Shown: in pieces, positions 8,777 through 18,595 of the stretch
How the letters are laid out: each line of letters starts with the position of its first letter
Numbering within the stretch: the stretch's first letter is position 1
Assembly (NCBI RefSeq): GCF_037138995.1
Contig: NZ_JBAXHI010000011.1
Span: forward strand, 1 to 64,000
Length of the DNA stretch: 64,000 bases
Origin: Chlorohelix sp037138995
GTDB lineage: Bacteria > Chloroflexota > Chloroflexia > Chloroheliales > Chloroheliaceae
Direction: 5' to 3'
The notes under the pieces: model-generated
Told to the model about the DNA's origin: nothing
Seen by the model: only the letters and a program-made list of their open reading frames with translations
Databases searched by the model: none
Position numbers and translations under genes: made by a program

Positions 8777-10363
8777 TTAATCCTGAAAAGGGGTTTTTGG
8801 ATATAATCGGTGTAATTGCGCTTCTCCATTATCATATATTAGCAGAGTACCCGGCGGAAATGGCATAACTTTTTGCAAACGCTTACTCCGCAATCTGTTA
8901 AGGCTAGTATCCAGCAAGTAGCGTGTAATCGTTTCTCGTAGCTCATAACCATAAAAATCGTTATGGTTTTTTGATTCCCCCCTTGCAATTGCATAAGCGA
9001 CCGAAAGCCGCTCATCAAAATCTGTCCAAACTTGTGAATATTGAATAGTTTTATCAGTCCAATCCAACGCTGCCAGTTCTGAAATAGAATAGAAAGTCCA
9101 TTTATTGCTAAGCGCAGGCTCGTTTGTGACTTTTAAGATAGAAACAAACGCCAGACAGGCAATTGCAAACGCAAGCCCTACCTTCCAGACTCTAATATAG
9201 TTGTGAGGTTTCCAGTTTGCAAGGAAACGACCAACCAGCGCCACAGACAACAGAGAAATTGAAGGGAAAAGGCGATACACCAAATGACCGCCACTGCCGC
9301 TTTTATCCGCTACCCATGATAATACGCCTTGAATACCAAACCCAAGATATAAAAGCCATACAAAAGAGAGTACCGATGAATCGGGCTTTTCTTGCTTTAC
9401 CAGCCATTTCCAACCCATTCCCAACCAAATACCAAACGCGGCTAACGTAATAAGCCAAGTGGATAAACTCAATAACAGGTAAACTATCGGATTTATCCAT
9501 CCAATCAAATCGCTAACCGGAATATCAGGCTCTTTGGGGGTACTCAAGAATAGAGCTATAGCGCGGTCCCAGATATTTCTGAGGAATACAAGGTCGTGCG
9601 TTGCCGGAGGGTATATATAAAAGGTGAACAGGTAGGCTAGAACTAGACAGGTTAAAACTATATAGCGAAAGCGGAGCAACGCCTGATGCCACAGTTGCAA
9701 CCCTCTTTTACCAACGGGTACCGCTATTACAGCAGTCAGGAATAGCGCAAAAATAAAAGAAGCTCCCATGAGGTTATTAAAGCTCATCAGGGTGTAAATT
9801 GCGAAATAAAAAAGAATAACATAAGGAATGGATTTTCCGGAGTGCCGCTGTTTTTCAAAGCTTTTCACCAAAAAAAACAGGGAAAGCAACATCAAGCTTC
9901 TGGTAAACTTTTCATGGGAACTGCGAAATAACACAAACAAAAATTCTGGCTGGGTGAAAAGTAAAAGCGTAGCAAGAATAGTACCTTTAAGGCTACCGGT
10001 AAGCTCATAATAGAGCAACCATGCCGGTAGAACTGCTAGTATGGCGGTCAAAGGATAGACCAACTGCTGTAAATCTGCAACAGCCAGACCCGTAAGGATT
10101 GTGATAAAGGTGGTGAGAGATTGGTAAGAATAGCCATTTGGATAAACTTCACCACTGTTCGGCACCAATTGCCTATTTTCAATAAAATTTCGGGTTATCT
10201 TGCTCAATACGCTAGAGTCCAACTCTGCCCAGTTCCCACCATAGCGACCTACATAATAGATGGCTAAAAGTAAAACATACCCAACCAGTGTGCTACAAAC
10301 GAGATAATTAGTCGCAACTTGAGGTGGGTTGCTTCGAGGTGGTTTCTGTCTATTCAGCATCAT
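8777..10363 (-). CDS. Polytopic membrane glycosyltransferase (GT-C-like)
   Basis: 528-residue integral membrane protein with about 11-12 TM segments. The first predicted extracytoplasmic loop contains WAELDSSV, which matches the acidic residue placement typical of GT-C enzymes that use polyprenyl-phosphate sugars. The soluble C-terminal tail is about 110 residues. The exact family is not clear; oligosaccharyltransferase-like or GT39-like are both possible. It overlaps the end of the flippase-fusion gene by 14 nt. It would act on the outer face of the membrane after flipping. Confidence 0.65.
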   Translation of the reverse strand: MMLNRQKPPRSNPPQVATNYLVCSTLVGYVLLLAIYYVGRYGGNWAELDSSVLSKITRNFIENRQLVPNSGEVYPNGYSYQSLTTFITILTGLAVADLQQLVYPLTAILAVLPAWLLYYELTGSLKGTILATLLLFTQPEFLFVLFRSSHEKFTRSLMLLSLFFLVKSFEKQRHSGKSIPYVILFYFAIYTLMSFNNLMGASFIFALFLTAVIAVPVGKRGLQLWHQALLRFRYIVLTCLVLAYLFTFYIYPPATHDLVFLRNIWDRAIALFLSTPKEPDIPVSDLIGWINPIVYLLLSLSTWLITLAAFGIWLGMGWKWLVKQEKPDSSVLSFVWLLYLGFGIQGVLSWVADKSGSGGHLVYRLFPSISLLSVALVGRFLANWKPHNYIRVWKVGLAFAIACLAFVSILKVTNEPALSNKWTFYSISELAALDWTDKTIQYSQVWTDFDERLSVAYAIARGESKNHNDFYGYELRETITRYLLDTSLNRLRSKRLQKVMPFPPGTLLIYDNGEAQLHRLYPKTPFQD

Positions 10364-13300
10364 GCGCCTGCCCTGAAGTTTGCCAATACTTCCAGAAAAC
10401 TAACCCGCCTAGGGTAGCGATTGCCACTAGACAAAGCAACACAAATAATAAGTTCGTGTCAGCCCAGAGTATTTGCGCTATGCTATCCGATGAAGCCTCT
10501 TTCTCAGGTAAAACCGTAATCTGTTCAGAAACGTGACCGAGTAGCACCTCATTTTTATAGTTCAGCTTGGGAGTAAGCAACCATAGACCAGCGCTACTGG
10601 GAGTCCAGATAAATGGCAGCGAAATTTTGCTCTTGGCGGGTAGTGAGATAGTCTGCGAACTTACTAGGCGCAGCTCTTCTTGAGGGCGCGAGACCCATAG
10701 TTCCAGTTGACCCTCGGTAATATCTTCCCCCCCATCATTATTTATAGCTATTAGAACTTCATTCTGCTCCAGATAGCGTTTAGGTTGAGTGGAAAGAGCT
10801 ATACTTAGCACAGGAGGGGTGGAGGGCGTGATTCTTAATGTACCATCCAAATATTCCACCACATAATTACCGGGCTTGAGGTCTGTAATACCGGGTAAAG
10901 CTTTGTCCTGAGAGTGGAAAGCCTCTCTAAGTTCAAGAATAAATCTGAAAGAACCGTTTTTAAGAGACCGAAAATCACTGAAACTAGCATGGGAAAATAG
11001 TATATCCTGTCCCTCGAACTGATTCAGCATCGCCTTAAAATCTGTAGGCTGAAAACTTGTCTGCTGTTCCTTAAGTTTTTTGCCCAAATTCTCCCACTCA
11101 GTTTGATTGGTAGGGGGTAAGGTGACAAAAGAAAAGGCTTTTACCTGCGCTTTGCGGAGTAATACTTGCGACCCATCCTGATAAACTAAATAATCTCCCG
11201 CCAAATTTAGCTGGCGAATTTCAGGAATCGTGCTATCAATTGGGGTTAGCGAGGTATAACGCCACATATCGGTATAACCATCGTGGTCAAGGTCAGTGTA
11301 GCTAATTTCCGACTGCCCATCTAAATTCCAGATTCCTCCATCCGCTTTTAACAAGTGAAGTTTATGATCCACCGGGCTGAAATACAAGTAAGGTTTTGCC
11401 TGCAAGTTAAGCGAATACTCCCCGCGAAATCCAGCTTGTATATGGGAAAAAGCATCGGCAGGAGGGGTATTTTCAAGTCCGGTAATATAGCGCCAAGGCA
11501 ATACCTTTTCGCGACCTTTACTATCAGCCTGTTCCACCGTCCATTCGTATATTATCTCTGAAGTCCAGTAGGGCTGTTTTTCTACTTCCACAAAAGTAGC
11601 CGCATCCCAGTTTTGCCCTGTTACCCAACCGGGTAGCTTTTGAGGAGGCACTGCCTTTATTGAAAATTCCGGGAAGGAAATTATTTGATCTATCGGCTTT
11701 GTCCCGCAAAGGCTCACCTGATAAGTCAGGTTATGATTGTGTTCTTTTCCCCAAGCGTATTCTAGAATATTAATCGGTTTCGGAATAGACAAATCACCGG
11801 GCAATTGAAATGGTAGCGCAGCTTCAAAGCGAATCGCTGTATCGGGCCACCCATCTTTTACTCCAGAAAGGTCATAAAAAGCAAAAGGATTCTCAAAATT
11901 GGTAGAATTAAGCTCTCCCTCTTTGATTCGGTTTAAGGAATAGACAAAAAAATTGCCCGGTTTCGCGCGTGAAGCTACAAACTCGGAAATCTGAATAATT
12001 TTGCCCTTTTCCCAGTCCACCTGAATTGGGGATGCGCTTACGTTATAGCCCTTATTATAATTCCCGGCTATTTGGCTTAAATAGGGCCAGAGAAGAGCTC
12101 CGCTAATAGGAGCTTCATTTCCTTCAAAGTTTGCATTAATTTCTGTACGATACTGTCCGCTAATTGAAGGGTCTTCTGGCAGAGGAGACCGATCTTGCCT
12201 CCACTCGTATTTTGGAAAACCGCTATTATTAGGGTCACGCACATGAATCTCAAAATCAATTTGACCGTCATTTTTTAGTAATTTCTTATAATCATAAATA
12301 AAACCAGACCCATAAGAGCCTCTAAGCGAGCCATCCACCAAAATATCCAGATTGAAATTGAGCTTGCCATTTGGTTTCCACCAACCCTCCTGTGCCGTTA
12401 CTCGCACAGTCCAGCGACCTTGATTTTCTAATATTCGTGGGCTACCGGCATATAGGTCGTAGCGAACGTTACCATCACCGTCCCCATCGTCATACAGATC
12501 GGCGTACTGCATTTTCCCTTCGCGATGAAAATCCAGCGCCAATTTAACCCGCTCATCGTTAGCAACCCTGATTAGCCAGAGGGAATCCTCATAATTCAGT
12601 TGCTTTTCCCAGCTTACAGCGGGCGGCAGGTCTATTCTGGAATACATTGTAATCAAGAAATTGGCGGTGGCACTTTCCGAGAGACAATCTAGTTTTAATA
12701 TTCGAGGTGATTGCGCGGCTCCGCTGCAATTCAAATCTGATTGAGCCAGGGCGGTAGATTGAGTAGGGGCAGCAATGAATGTCAGAGGTAACAACCCTAA
12801 CAGAGCAAGCGCTCCTATTTTTTTTGCCGAAGTTATTCGGGGAAAATTGAATTTGAAATCCTGCCTCAGAAAAACCACCGCTATCCCTACCATTAAAAGA
12901 CCGCTCACAGCAGGACGGTAAAGGCGCACTATAAAGTCGCCCGAAATTTCCGGGAGTAAAAGTCGGCAAGTCGCGGCAATACCCATGCTTGAAGCGGCAA
13001 AGCCAAACAACAAACCGGGGTGAAAGGCGCATGACATCCTGAAATAGTAAAAAGCCAGCAAGGCAGTTCCGGCAAACGCAGACAATAGATAAGCTAAAGC
13101 CAGCAAAAGATTCAAATCCAAAGAGCCCAGCATATAACCACCCAGCCCAATAACCCCCACCAGCAAAAGGCGCAACAGGTTAGCCATTATAGGCAACATG
13201 GTTTTTTCAAGCGCAATCAAAGTAACGGTCAACAGCGGCTCAAGCCCTAAAAACAGGACAGTAGGAGCTAGGATTACTAGGATAGGAGCAGTTGCAAGAT

Positions 13301-14327
13301 ATTTCGAGGTATAGAAGAACTCAATTACTATCTCAGGGAAAAACGCCATAAGCGCAGAAACGCTTATCCCCAGAACTACAACCCCCTTGAAATAGATTGC
13401 TACCAGATTGGAGACAGCCTTCTTCCTATCATTAAGGTCATCGGTCGAAATTACCAAATTTCTAAGACGGGGGAACAGCACAGTATTTAGCAAGGGAGTT
13501 AGCCCAAGCGGCAAAATCCTCACCAAAGTCCACGCGATGTTGAGTAAAGCTGCCTCACCATACTGGTTCAGACTACCAAGCCACACCAGCGCATAAGTGT
13601 AATATAACGTCTGAAAAAGAGAAATAATGTAAGACTGACCGGAAATAGGCAAAGCATCTTTGATATGCAGCAGCGAAAAAAATTTCAGCAAGGGACGCGC
13701 AATACCTGTTCCCCATAATAATAATATGCCTAACAAACAGCCAAGTCCAAAAGATAGCTCAAGCGCTAATATTACAGATTTGCTGGAGTGATTCAAACCT
13801 GCTACCAGCAACGCTATAAAGGCGATGGGTTGCAGCAGATAAAGCAAGGCGGTTCGCCAGATTTGCTGTAATCCCTGAAATACCCCGCACAGGAAGTCCG
13901 CTACCACCGATAGACTAGCCGCCAAACCAACTAGGAAATATAATTCATCCCCTGTAATCAGCGACAGACACCCGCTTAACAGCAACAATGGTATCAGCAC
14001 CGAAAGCCTCATAAGAAGCAAGGAGTAAAACATCCGGTTCAGTTCGGAGTAATTTTTCACGGCGTTATAGCGGGAGAGATGCTGAATTGCAGAAACGGTC
14101 AGACCAAAACCGAAAACAAGTGAAACGACTAGAAAAAGGCTTGTAAAGTAGGTGAGCCGCCCGTATTCATAAGGTATTAGATTTCGCGCTACATAGAAAC
14201 CGCTGAGGGCATTTAGAAATACCATCAGGGCGCTAACAAAGGACATCAGAATAGTAGTTTTTGCCAGAGCAGTTTTTCCGTCAGGCTTAGCGATTTGCCC
14301 TCCCTGATTCTTGCTTTGTACGGTCAT
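10350..14327 (-). CDS. Polysaccharide flippase fused to a large extracytoplasmic domain
   Basis: 1325 residues, against roughly 420-500 for a usual Wzx/MATE-type flippase. Residues 1-490 form the 12-14 TM exporter. Near residues 500-530 there is a basic patch, a hydrophobic stretch and ALAQ, which together look like a signal peptide. It is followed by about 770 extracytoplasmic residues. These include an Asp-rich DDGDGDGNVRYD motif (about residue 613) and DLDHDGYTDMW (about 1030), both resembling EF-hand-like Ca2+ loops, and a CARDB-like beta domain near 1190-1280. A final TM helix lies near the C-terminus. The reading frame is open throughout, with no sign of a missed stop. It probably flips lipid-linked glycan while the outer part binds or guides the product; that second role is inference. 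Confidence 0.8.
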   Translation of the reverse strand: MTVQSKNQGGQIAKPDGKTALAKTTILMSFVSALMVFLNALSGFYVARNLIPYEYGRLTYFTSLFLVVSLVFGFGLTVSAIQHLSRYNAVKNYSELNRMFYSLLLMRLSVLIPLLLLSGCLSLITGDELYFLVGLAASLSVVADFLCGVFQGLQQIWRTALLYLLQPIAFIALLVAGLNHSSKSVILALELSFGLGCLLGILLLWGTGIARPLLKFFSLLHIKDALPISGQSYIISLFQTLYYTYALVWLGSLNQYGEAALLNIAWTLVRILPLGLTPLLNTVLFPRLRNLVISTDDLNDRKKAVSNLVAIYFKGVVVLGISVSALMAFFPEIVIEFFYTSKYLATAPILVILAPTVLFLGLEPLLTVTLIALEKTMLPIMANLLRLLLVGVIGLGGYMLGSLDLNLLLALAYLLSAFAGTALLAFYYFRMSCAFHPGLLFGFAASSMGIAATCRLLLPEISGDFIVRLYRPAVSGLLMVGIAVVFLRQDFKFNFPRITSAKKIGALALLGLLPLTFIAAPTQSTALAQSDLNCSGAAQSPRILKLDCLSESATANFLITMYSRIDLPPAVSWEKQLNYEDSLWLIRVANDERVKLALDFHREGKMQYADLYDDGDGDGNVRYDLYAGSPRILENQGRWTVRVTAQEGWWKPNGKLNFNLDILVDGSLRGSYGSGFIYDYKKLLKNDGQIDFEIHVRDPNNSGFPKYEWRQDRSPLPEDPSISGQYRTEINANFEGNEAPISGALLWPYLSQIAGNYNKGYNVSASPIQVDWEKGKIIQISEFVASRAKPGNFFVYSLNRIKEGELNSTNFENPFAFYDLSGVKDGWPDTAIRFEAALPFQLPGDLSIPKPINILEYAWGKEHNHNLTYQVSLCGTKPIDQIISFPEFSIKAVPPQKLPGWVTGQNWDAATFVEVEKQPYWTSEIIYEWTVEQADSKGREKVLPWRYITGLENTPPADAFSHIQAGFRGEYSLNLQAKPYLYFSPVDHKLHLLKADGGIWNLDGQSEISYTDLDHDGYTDMWRYTSLTPIDSTIPEIRQLNLAGDYLVYQDGSQVLLRKAQVKAFSFVTLPPTNQTEWENLGKKLKEQQTSFQPTDFKAMLNQFEGQDILFSHASFSDFRSLKNGSFRFILELREAFHSQDKALPGITDLKPGNYVVEYLDGTLRITPSTPPVLSIALSTQPKRYLEQNEVLIAINNDGGEDITEGQLELWVSRPQEELRLVSSQTISLPAKSKISLPFIWTPSSAGLWLLTPKLNYKNEVLLGHVSEQITVLPEKEASSDSIAQILWADTNLLFVLLCLVAIATLGGLVFWKYWQTSGQAHDAE

Positions 14328-14331
14328 TTTG

Positions 14332-15495
14332 CTAAAAACCTATGCGCCTTTTAGGGTGGTTCTTATTGTTAGACTCAGCTATTTTATAATAAACACCGAG
14401 AGTTTGGTTTGCAACTGTTGCCCAATCGTATTTAAGAGCTTGTTTTTGCCCGTATTCACTCAAGAGCTTCTTTCGCCATTCATCCTGATATAGACTCTCT
14501 ATAAGCATAGCCAGTTCCTCAAACGAATAGGGGTCAAAAAAGATGCCACCTTCTCCAATCACTTCCGGTAAACAAGTTGCTCTTGCTGCCAAAACAGGAC
14601 AACCGCTTGCCATAGCTTCCACAGTTGGCAAACTGAAACCCTCGTAGAGAGAGGGCTGTATGAGGATATCGGCAGCGCTATAAAACAAGGGCAAATGCTC
14701 GTCTGCCACTTCATCCAGAAAATGTACCGCCTCTGAAACATGGGACTGCTCAATTTCACGTTTGGTTCTCACCCGAAATGCTCCGCCGGGCTTTCCAACT
14801 TTTAAGAGCATTGCTTTCGGATAGTTCTTTCGTATGTGATTAAGGGCTTGCCATAGTACGACCAAGTTTTTACGAGGCAACTCACTTCCTACATAGAGCA
14901 AGGTAGGCTGGTTTTCTGGAAAGAATAAACCAAAGCGGGTCTCAAGTTGGCTACGGGCGTAAGCTTTATCTTGTGGCGCAAAGTGTGCGTGGTCAACGCC
15001 TTGCGGAATCACTGTTATTTTATTTTCAGGTATTGCCAGATGGTTTATTAAAGTCATTTTAGTGTGAAAAGAGACGGCTAAAATATGCGTAGCTTTTCGC
15101 ATGCCGGATAAAGCCAACTGGAAAATTACTTTATCAAGCAGCTTACGGTTGGTAAAATCGGAGGGGAAAAGCAAGCCTCCTAGGTCATGCACAGTCACCA
15201 CTGCCGGAGTGAACCGTCTTGTCAGCAATACCTGCGCTCCCATTATCATTGGAATATGCAAAATTTCTCCTCGACAGTAGGGATATACCCGGAAAAGCTG
15301 CTGCACTTCTGCGCCTTGAAGTTGGAAGCTAGACTCCAAATTCTGCAAATTGGCTGCCAGTTGTTGTATATAATTTGTAATGCCGCCACCGGAAATGGGG
15401 CGGTTGGGATTGTAGCCCACAAGCCTTATAGCTAGAGCTTCATTTTTGGGCGATGAAGTTTTCACCGAAGTCTTTAGCATAAAAGTTTCTACCAT
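14332..15495 (-). CDS. Glycosyltransferase family 4
   Basis: 387-residue GT-B enzyme. N-terminal glycine-rich acceptor loop at RPISGGGITNYIQQL; C-terminal motifs PTLLYVGSELPRKNL and EGFSLPTVEAMASGCPVL (E-x7-E). ATG 15495 overlaps the stop of the GT2 gene by 7 nt, and 4 nt separate its stop from the flippase-fusion start. This tight packing supports one transcript. Substrate unknown; cytoplasmic. Confidence 0.9.
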   Translation of the reverse strand: MVETFMLKTSVKTSSPKNEALAIRLVGYNPNRPISGGGITNYIQQLAANLQNLESSFQLQGAEVQQLFRVYPYCRGEILHIPMIMGAQVLLTRRFTPAVVTVHDLGGLLFPSDFTNRKLLDKVIFQLALSGMRKATHILAVSFHTKMTLINHLAIPENKITVIPQGVDHAHFAPQDKAYARSQLETRFGLFFPENQPTLLYVGSELPRKNLVVLWQALNHIRKNYPKAMLLKVGKPGGAFRVRTKREIEQSHVSEAVHFLDEVADEHLPLFYSAADILIQPSLYEGFSLPTVEAMASGCPVLAARATCLPEVIGEGGIFFDPYSFEELAMLIESLYQDEWRKKLLSEYGQKQALKYDWATVANQTLGVYYKIAESNNKNHPKRRIGF

Positions 15496-16655
15496 CGAAT
15501 GCGATTCCTAGACAGAAACAGGTCAAGCAAAGGTGATGCCCAAACGACAAAATCCGCAAGCGTCAGAGGCAATAAATACAAAAGGGTGCGGGGCGAAATC
15601 GGACGCTGGTAAAGCTTGGCAGTAAACCTAAGATAACGCATTTTTGAAAAAACAGAATGCGTTAACACTATGAACCAGATTGCTAGGGTTTTAGACCTGA
15701 ATAATAGCGCGAACAGTGGACAAACCAGCATTACCAAGCCGATTGATACAGTTTTGACGGTTAGCCACAAGTCTTGTTTTGCACGATACTGCCACCCGTA
15801 TTGCAGCAGATTGCGCAACCAGCGAGATTGCTTGCGCCGATAAACCCCTAAAGTTTCCGGGTAAACCGTGGGTATCTGGCTGACGCGGACATAGCGTATC
15901 CGAACGCCACTGCTAACCAAACGCCGTGCGAGTTGGTAATCGGTGCCGCTGGAAGCCGGGAAATTCATTCCACCGCTGCGTTCAAGAGCTTGGCGTGTAA
16001 TAACCGTATTCCGACCGAGTAACCCCTGAATATAATGAGGGCTACGCGCACTTGAAACCGCATCAGAAGCCCAGAGGTAGTCCGGCAGGGGCTTGCCCAG
16101 TTGACAATCCCATGGGCGGGAAGCGCCAGTAACAGCCTGTTCTCCATTCTCTGTAACAGGCTCCAGCAAATATAGCAGCGTTCTATCTTGGTACAGGCAA
16201 TCGGCATCGGTCAGGTAAATAAGTTCACCACTTGCGTGTTCATAACAACGGGACAAAGAGTGTTGTTTGCCTTCGCCGGGAAACTGTTCCAAAATAAGGA
16301 TGTTCTCCGCGACATGGCGGCATGCCAGTTCTAAGGTGTTATCAGCGCCACCGGCACACAAAATAAGCTCAATATCAGGATAGGTCAGATTTTTGAAAGA
16401 AAGCAGATGCGCTTCTATATTAGCTCGCTCATTCCAAGCCGCTACCAACACACTTATTTTAGGGGTGTAACTCAGTAAAGCTTCCCGATTTATTTCGGCT
16501 TTTAACTCAGTCAATAGTCGCTTATCGCGTTGCCACAGGCGCAAATTTAGAAACGCAACCGCAGCCATGCCGACTGACAAAATGGTTTTACCTACATGCT
16601 TTTTCTGTAGCAGTTTCTTTAAAATAGAAGATTCGGGCATTTTATATATTGTCAT
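15489..16655 (-). CDS. Glycosyltransferase family 2, membrane-anchored
   Basis: 388 residues. An N-terminal hydrophobic segment (about 20-38) precedes the GT-A domain: KISVLVAAWNERANIEAH (about 65-82), the donor Asp in YLTDADCLY (DxD-like, about 150) and SGTDYQLARRL. Two or three C-terminal TM segments follow (about 295-380). The Q-x-x-R-W-type motif (RKQSRWLRN, about 275) is typical of processive or membrane GT2 enzymes. Likely builds the glycan at the inner membrane face. No clear Shine-Dalgarno is seen before ATG 16655; MPESS five residues on is an alternative. Confidence 0.85.
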   Translation of the reverse strand: MTIYKMPESSILKKLLQKKHVGKTILSVGMAAVAFLNLRLWQRDKRLLTELKAEINREALLSYTPKISVLVAAWNERANIEAHLLSFKNLTYPDIELILCAGGADNTLELACRHVAENILILEQFPGEGKQHSLSRCYEHASGELIYLTDADCLYQDRTLLYLLEPVTENGEQAVTGASRPWDCQLGKPLPDYLWASDAVSSARSPHYIQGLLGRNTVITRQALERSGGMNFPASSGTDYQLARRLVSSGVRIRYVRVSQIPTVYPETLGVYRRKQSRWLRNLLQYGWQYRAKQDLWLTVKTVSIGLVMLVCPLFALLFRSKTLAIWFIVLTHSVFSKMRYLRFTAKLYQRPISPRTLLYLLPLTLADFVVWASPLLDLFLSRNRIRW

Positions 16656-16670
16656 TATAATTAGGTTGTG

Positions 16671-17975
16671 TCACTTCAGCCAAAATTCAGCTTCAGCTAC
16701 CATCGGCCACATCTTGCCCTTCTGCCAGCGATACCGGATTTGTGATTGGCGGTTTTTGACTTCTAGGAATTCCGGGGTTTCTACCACCTTAAGAACCTGT
16801 CCCTTTAACACACACGCTACTTCAAATGTTCCGCTTGTTGCTTCAGGCAAAGGGGCTTTTGAAACGTACCCTGCCAAAAAGCGAAACGCTTTATCACACC
16901 ATCCAGCCACATGCAAAACATCGCGCACATCTGGCAAGTTTAACCTGTTTCTTCCAGCTTGGCGAGCAAAGCCACTCGCCGTTTGGATACCGCCCGTATC
17001 ATCTTGACCATTCAGTAATCTCTGAAGCGACCCATCCATTTTGAAATCTGCGCCAAAGGTCGCTAATTCAGCATTAGCCCGTAATATATCACCTAACGCC
17101 GCTATCCAGTTCGGAGCAGTATTGGTTGTCCCATTGGAATATACCACAGTAGGAAAACTGCCTTCGCCGAAAGACCAGCTTGTAATAAAGCGCATAATCT
17201 TTATAGCCGAATCTAGGAAACGCGCCTGCCCACTCCACCGATAGCCTTTTAGCAGAGCAGTTACACATCTGGCGTTATACAGCGGGAAATATTTTAACAC
17301 CATCTGATTATCTATACTGTTCTGAGCTACCGCGCCTTCCAACCTGCCCTGTTCTTTCCCGCACTGATATTGTAATATGCGGTTGAGGGTAGGTAAAGCG
17401 TAATAGTCCACCCAACGAGACTCCCCGGTCACTTCTGCCAACAGAAAAAGGGCTTCGCAAATGGTAGCCGCCTTATTTGGTACAAAGGTGTTTTTGGCAA
17501 TGTTATCGCAGAAAGAACGGGATTGTTCATCCCAGAGCTTTTCTATCAGAAACTCTTTGATATTTTGCTCGGCGCAGATGACATACTTAGGCTGGTCAAT
17601 TTCCCCTAGGGCTAATGCCAAAGATAGCAACCCTATATCGCAAGCTGCTTCATGCGGTGTCCCCGCTATAGCCGGATTTCTTTCGAAGGAAGAAGCTTTG
17701 AAATTTTTACTTTTTAGCTGCCCTTGCAGCAAATCATTTCCAGCCCGACAAGCTTTCTCCAGCCATTGTGCTTGTCCAGTATTTTTCCATAGCAGCAAAT
17801 ACCCAAGAATTATACCCTCGTAGCGCCAATCCAAGCCGGGACCGGTATAGAGAAGGCTCTGTTGCCACCAGTGCGCCACAGGTCCACCGTACCCGCCGGG
17901 GCAGCGCATAGTTTCCAGCCAAGCTTCCAATAGGACAAGCGCGTTATCAATAGGGCTATTAGTCAGTTCGGACAC
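16671..17975 (-). CDS. Alpha/alpha-barrel-like protein of the glycan locus, function unknown
   Basis: 434 residues from GTG 17975. No membrane segment or signal peptide. Repeated helical blocks with Trp/Gly-rich turns (GGPVAHWWQQSLLY, WRYEGIILGYLLLW, WCDKAFRFLAGY) suggest a six-hairpin (alpha/alpha)6 barrel as in glycoside hydrolases, lyases and epimerases. I cannot assign a catalytic pair. The context, between a GT2 and a GT4 gene, fits glycan trimming or modification, but a cytoplasmic location would be unusual for a hydrolase. Function left open. Confidence 0.65.
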   Translation of the reverse strand: MSELTNSPIDNALVLLEAWLETMRCPGGYGGPVAHWWQQSLLYTGPGLDWRYEGIILGYLLLWKNTGQAQWLEKACRAGNDLLQGQLKSKNFKASSFERNPAIAGTPHEAACDIGLLSLALALGEIDQPKYVICAEQNIKEFLIEKLWDEQSRSFCDNIAKNTFVPNKAATICEALFLLAEVTGESRWVDYYALPTLNRILQYQCGKEQGRLEGAVAQNSIDNQMVLKYFPLYNARCVTALLKGYRWSGQARFLDSAIKIMRFITSWSFGEGSFPTVVYSNGTTNTAPNWIAALGDILRANAELATFGADFKMDGSLQRLLNGQDDTGGIQTASGFARQAGRNRLNLPDVRDVLHVAGWCDKAFRFLAGYVSKAPLPEATSGTFEVACVLKGQVLKVVETPEFLEVKNRQSQIRYRWQKGKMWPMVAEAEFWLK

Positions 17976-18022
17976 GGCTCTAAGTTTTTCCAGATTATTT
18001 TTTCCAATATAGGGTTACAGAT

Positions 18023-18595
18023 TTACAGGGCAGTTGCTTCTATCAGCGAAACAGTGGAAAGAGATGAAAGCCAACCGCTCGCCCTGTAAGTAAGCCGGGC
18101 GGCAAAGTACAAGCGGTCGAAGAGAGAAGGCAACTGAGCCTTACCAAGCACCGTACTAAAGCTATTTATCCCGGTTGATAAAAGCGTGTGAATCCCGTGT
18201 TCAGCTTCAAGCCGAAAACCTGACAGCGGCAGTCTTTTCTTAAGCTGGCGGATACCTCCCGGTTGCAATCCCAGCGGGTTGCCCTGCCATAAACGTCGTT
18301 CCGGTAATAGCCGCGCCAGTGGTCTTGAAGCAATTATAAGCAAAGTATTTCCGCTTGTAATTAAAGTTGAAAAATGGCTCAATTGTGCTTGCCAATCATC
18401 GGCTTGAGGTTCTATCCATAAGCTTGCGCCCCCAACCGCTCTATTTTCAACGCTTTCCAAACGCATATTCAGTTCTGAGAGTAATTCCTGACTATTACAC
18501 AGAACTGTTTTATAGCCGTTTTTCGCAAGCAACGGCATCACAGCATCCAGCGCATACAAATACTCAAATGGGATATGTGAGACATCCGCTGTCAA
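18023..18595 (-). CDS. Unrecognised 190-residue protein in glycan operon
   Basis: 190 residues beginning at TTG 18595, which overlaps the stop of the upstream GT4 as TTGA. The pattern beta-strand / NTLLIIASRPLARLL / GIRQLKKRLPLSGFRLEAEHG recalls the C-terminal half of class I methyltransferases, but the glycine-rich SAM-binding loop is missing, so this is weak. It may be a truncated or non-catalytic relative. It is kept in frame and translationally coupled, so it is probably expressed. Confidence 0.55.
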   Translation of the reverse strand: MTADVSHIPFEYLYALDAVMPLLAKNGYKTVLCNSQELLSELNMRLESVENRAVGGASLWIEPQADDWQAQLSHFSTLITSGNTLLIIASRPLARLLPERRLWQGNPLGLQPGGIRQLKKRLPLSGFRLEAEHGIHTLLSTGINSFSTVLGKAQLPSLFDRLYFAARLTYRASGWLSSLSTVSLIEATAL

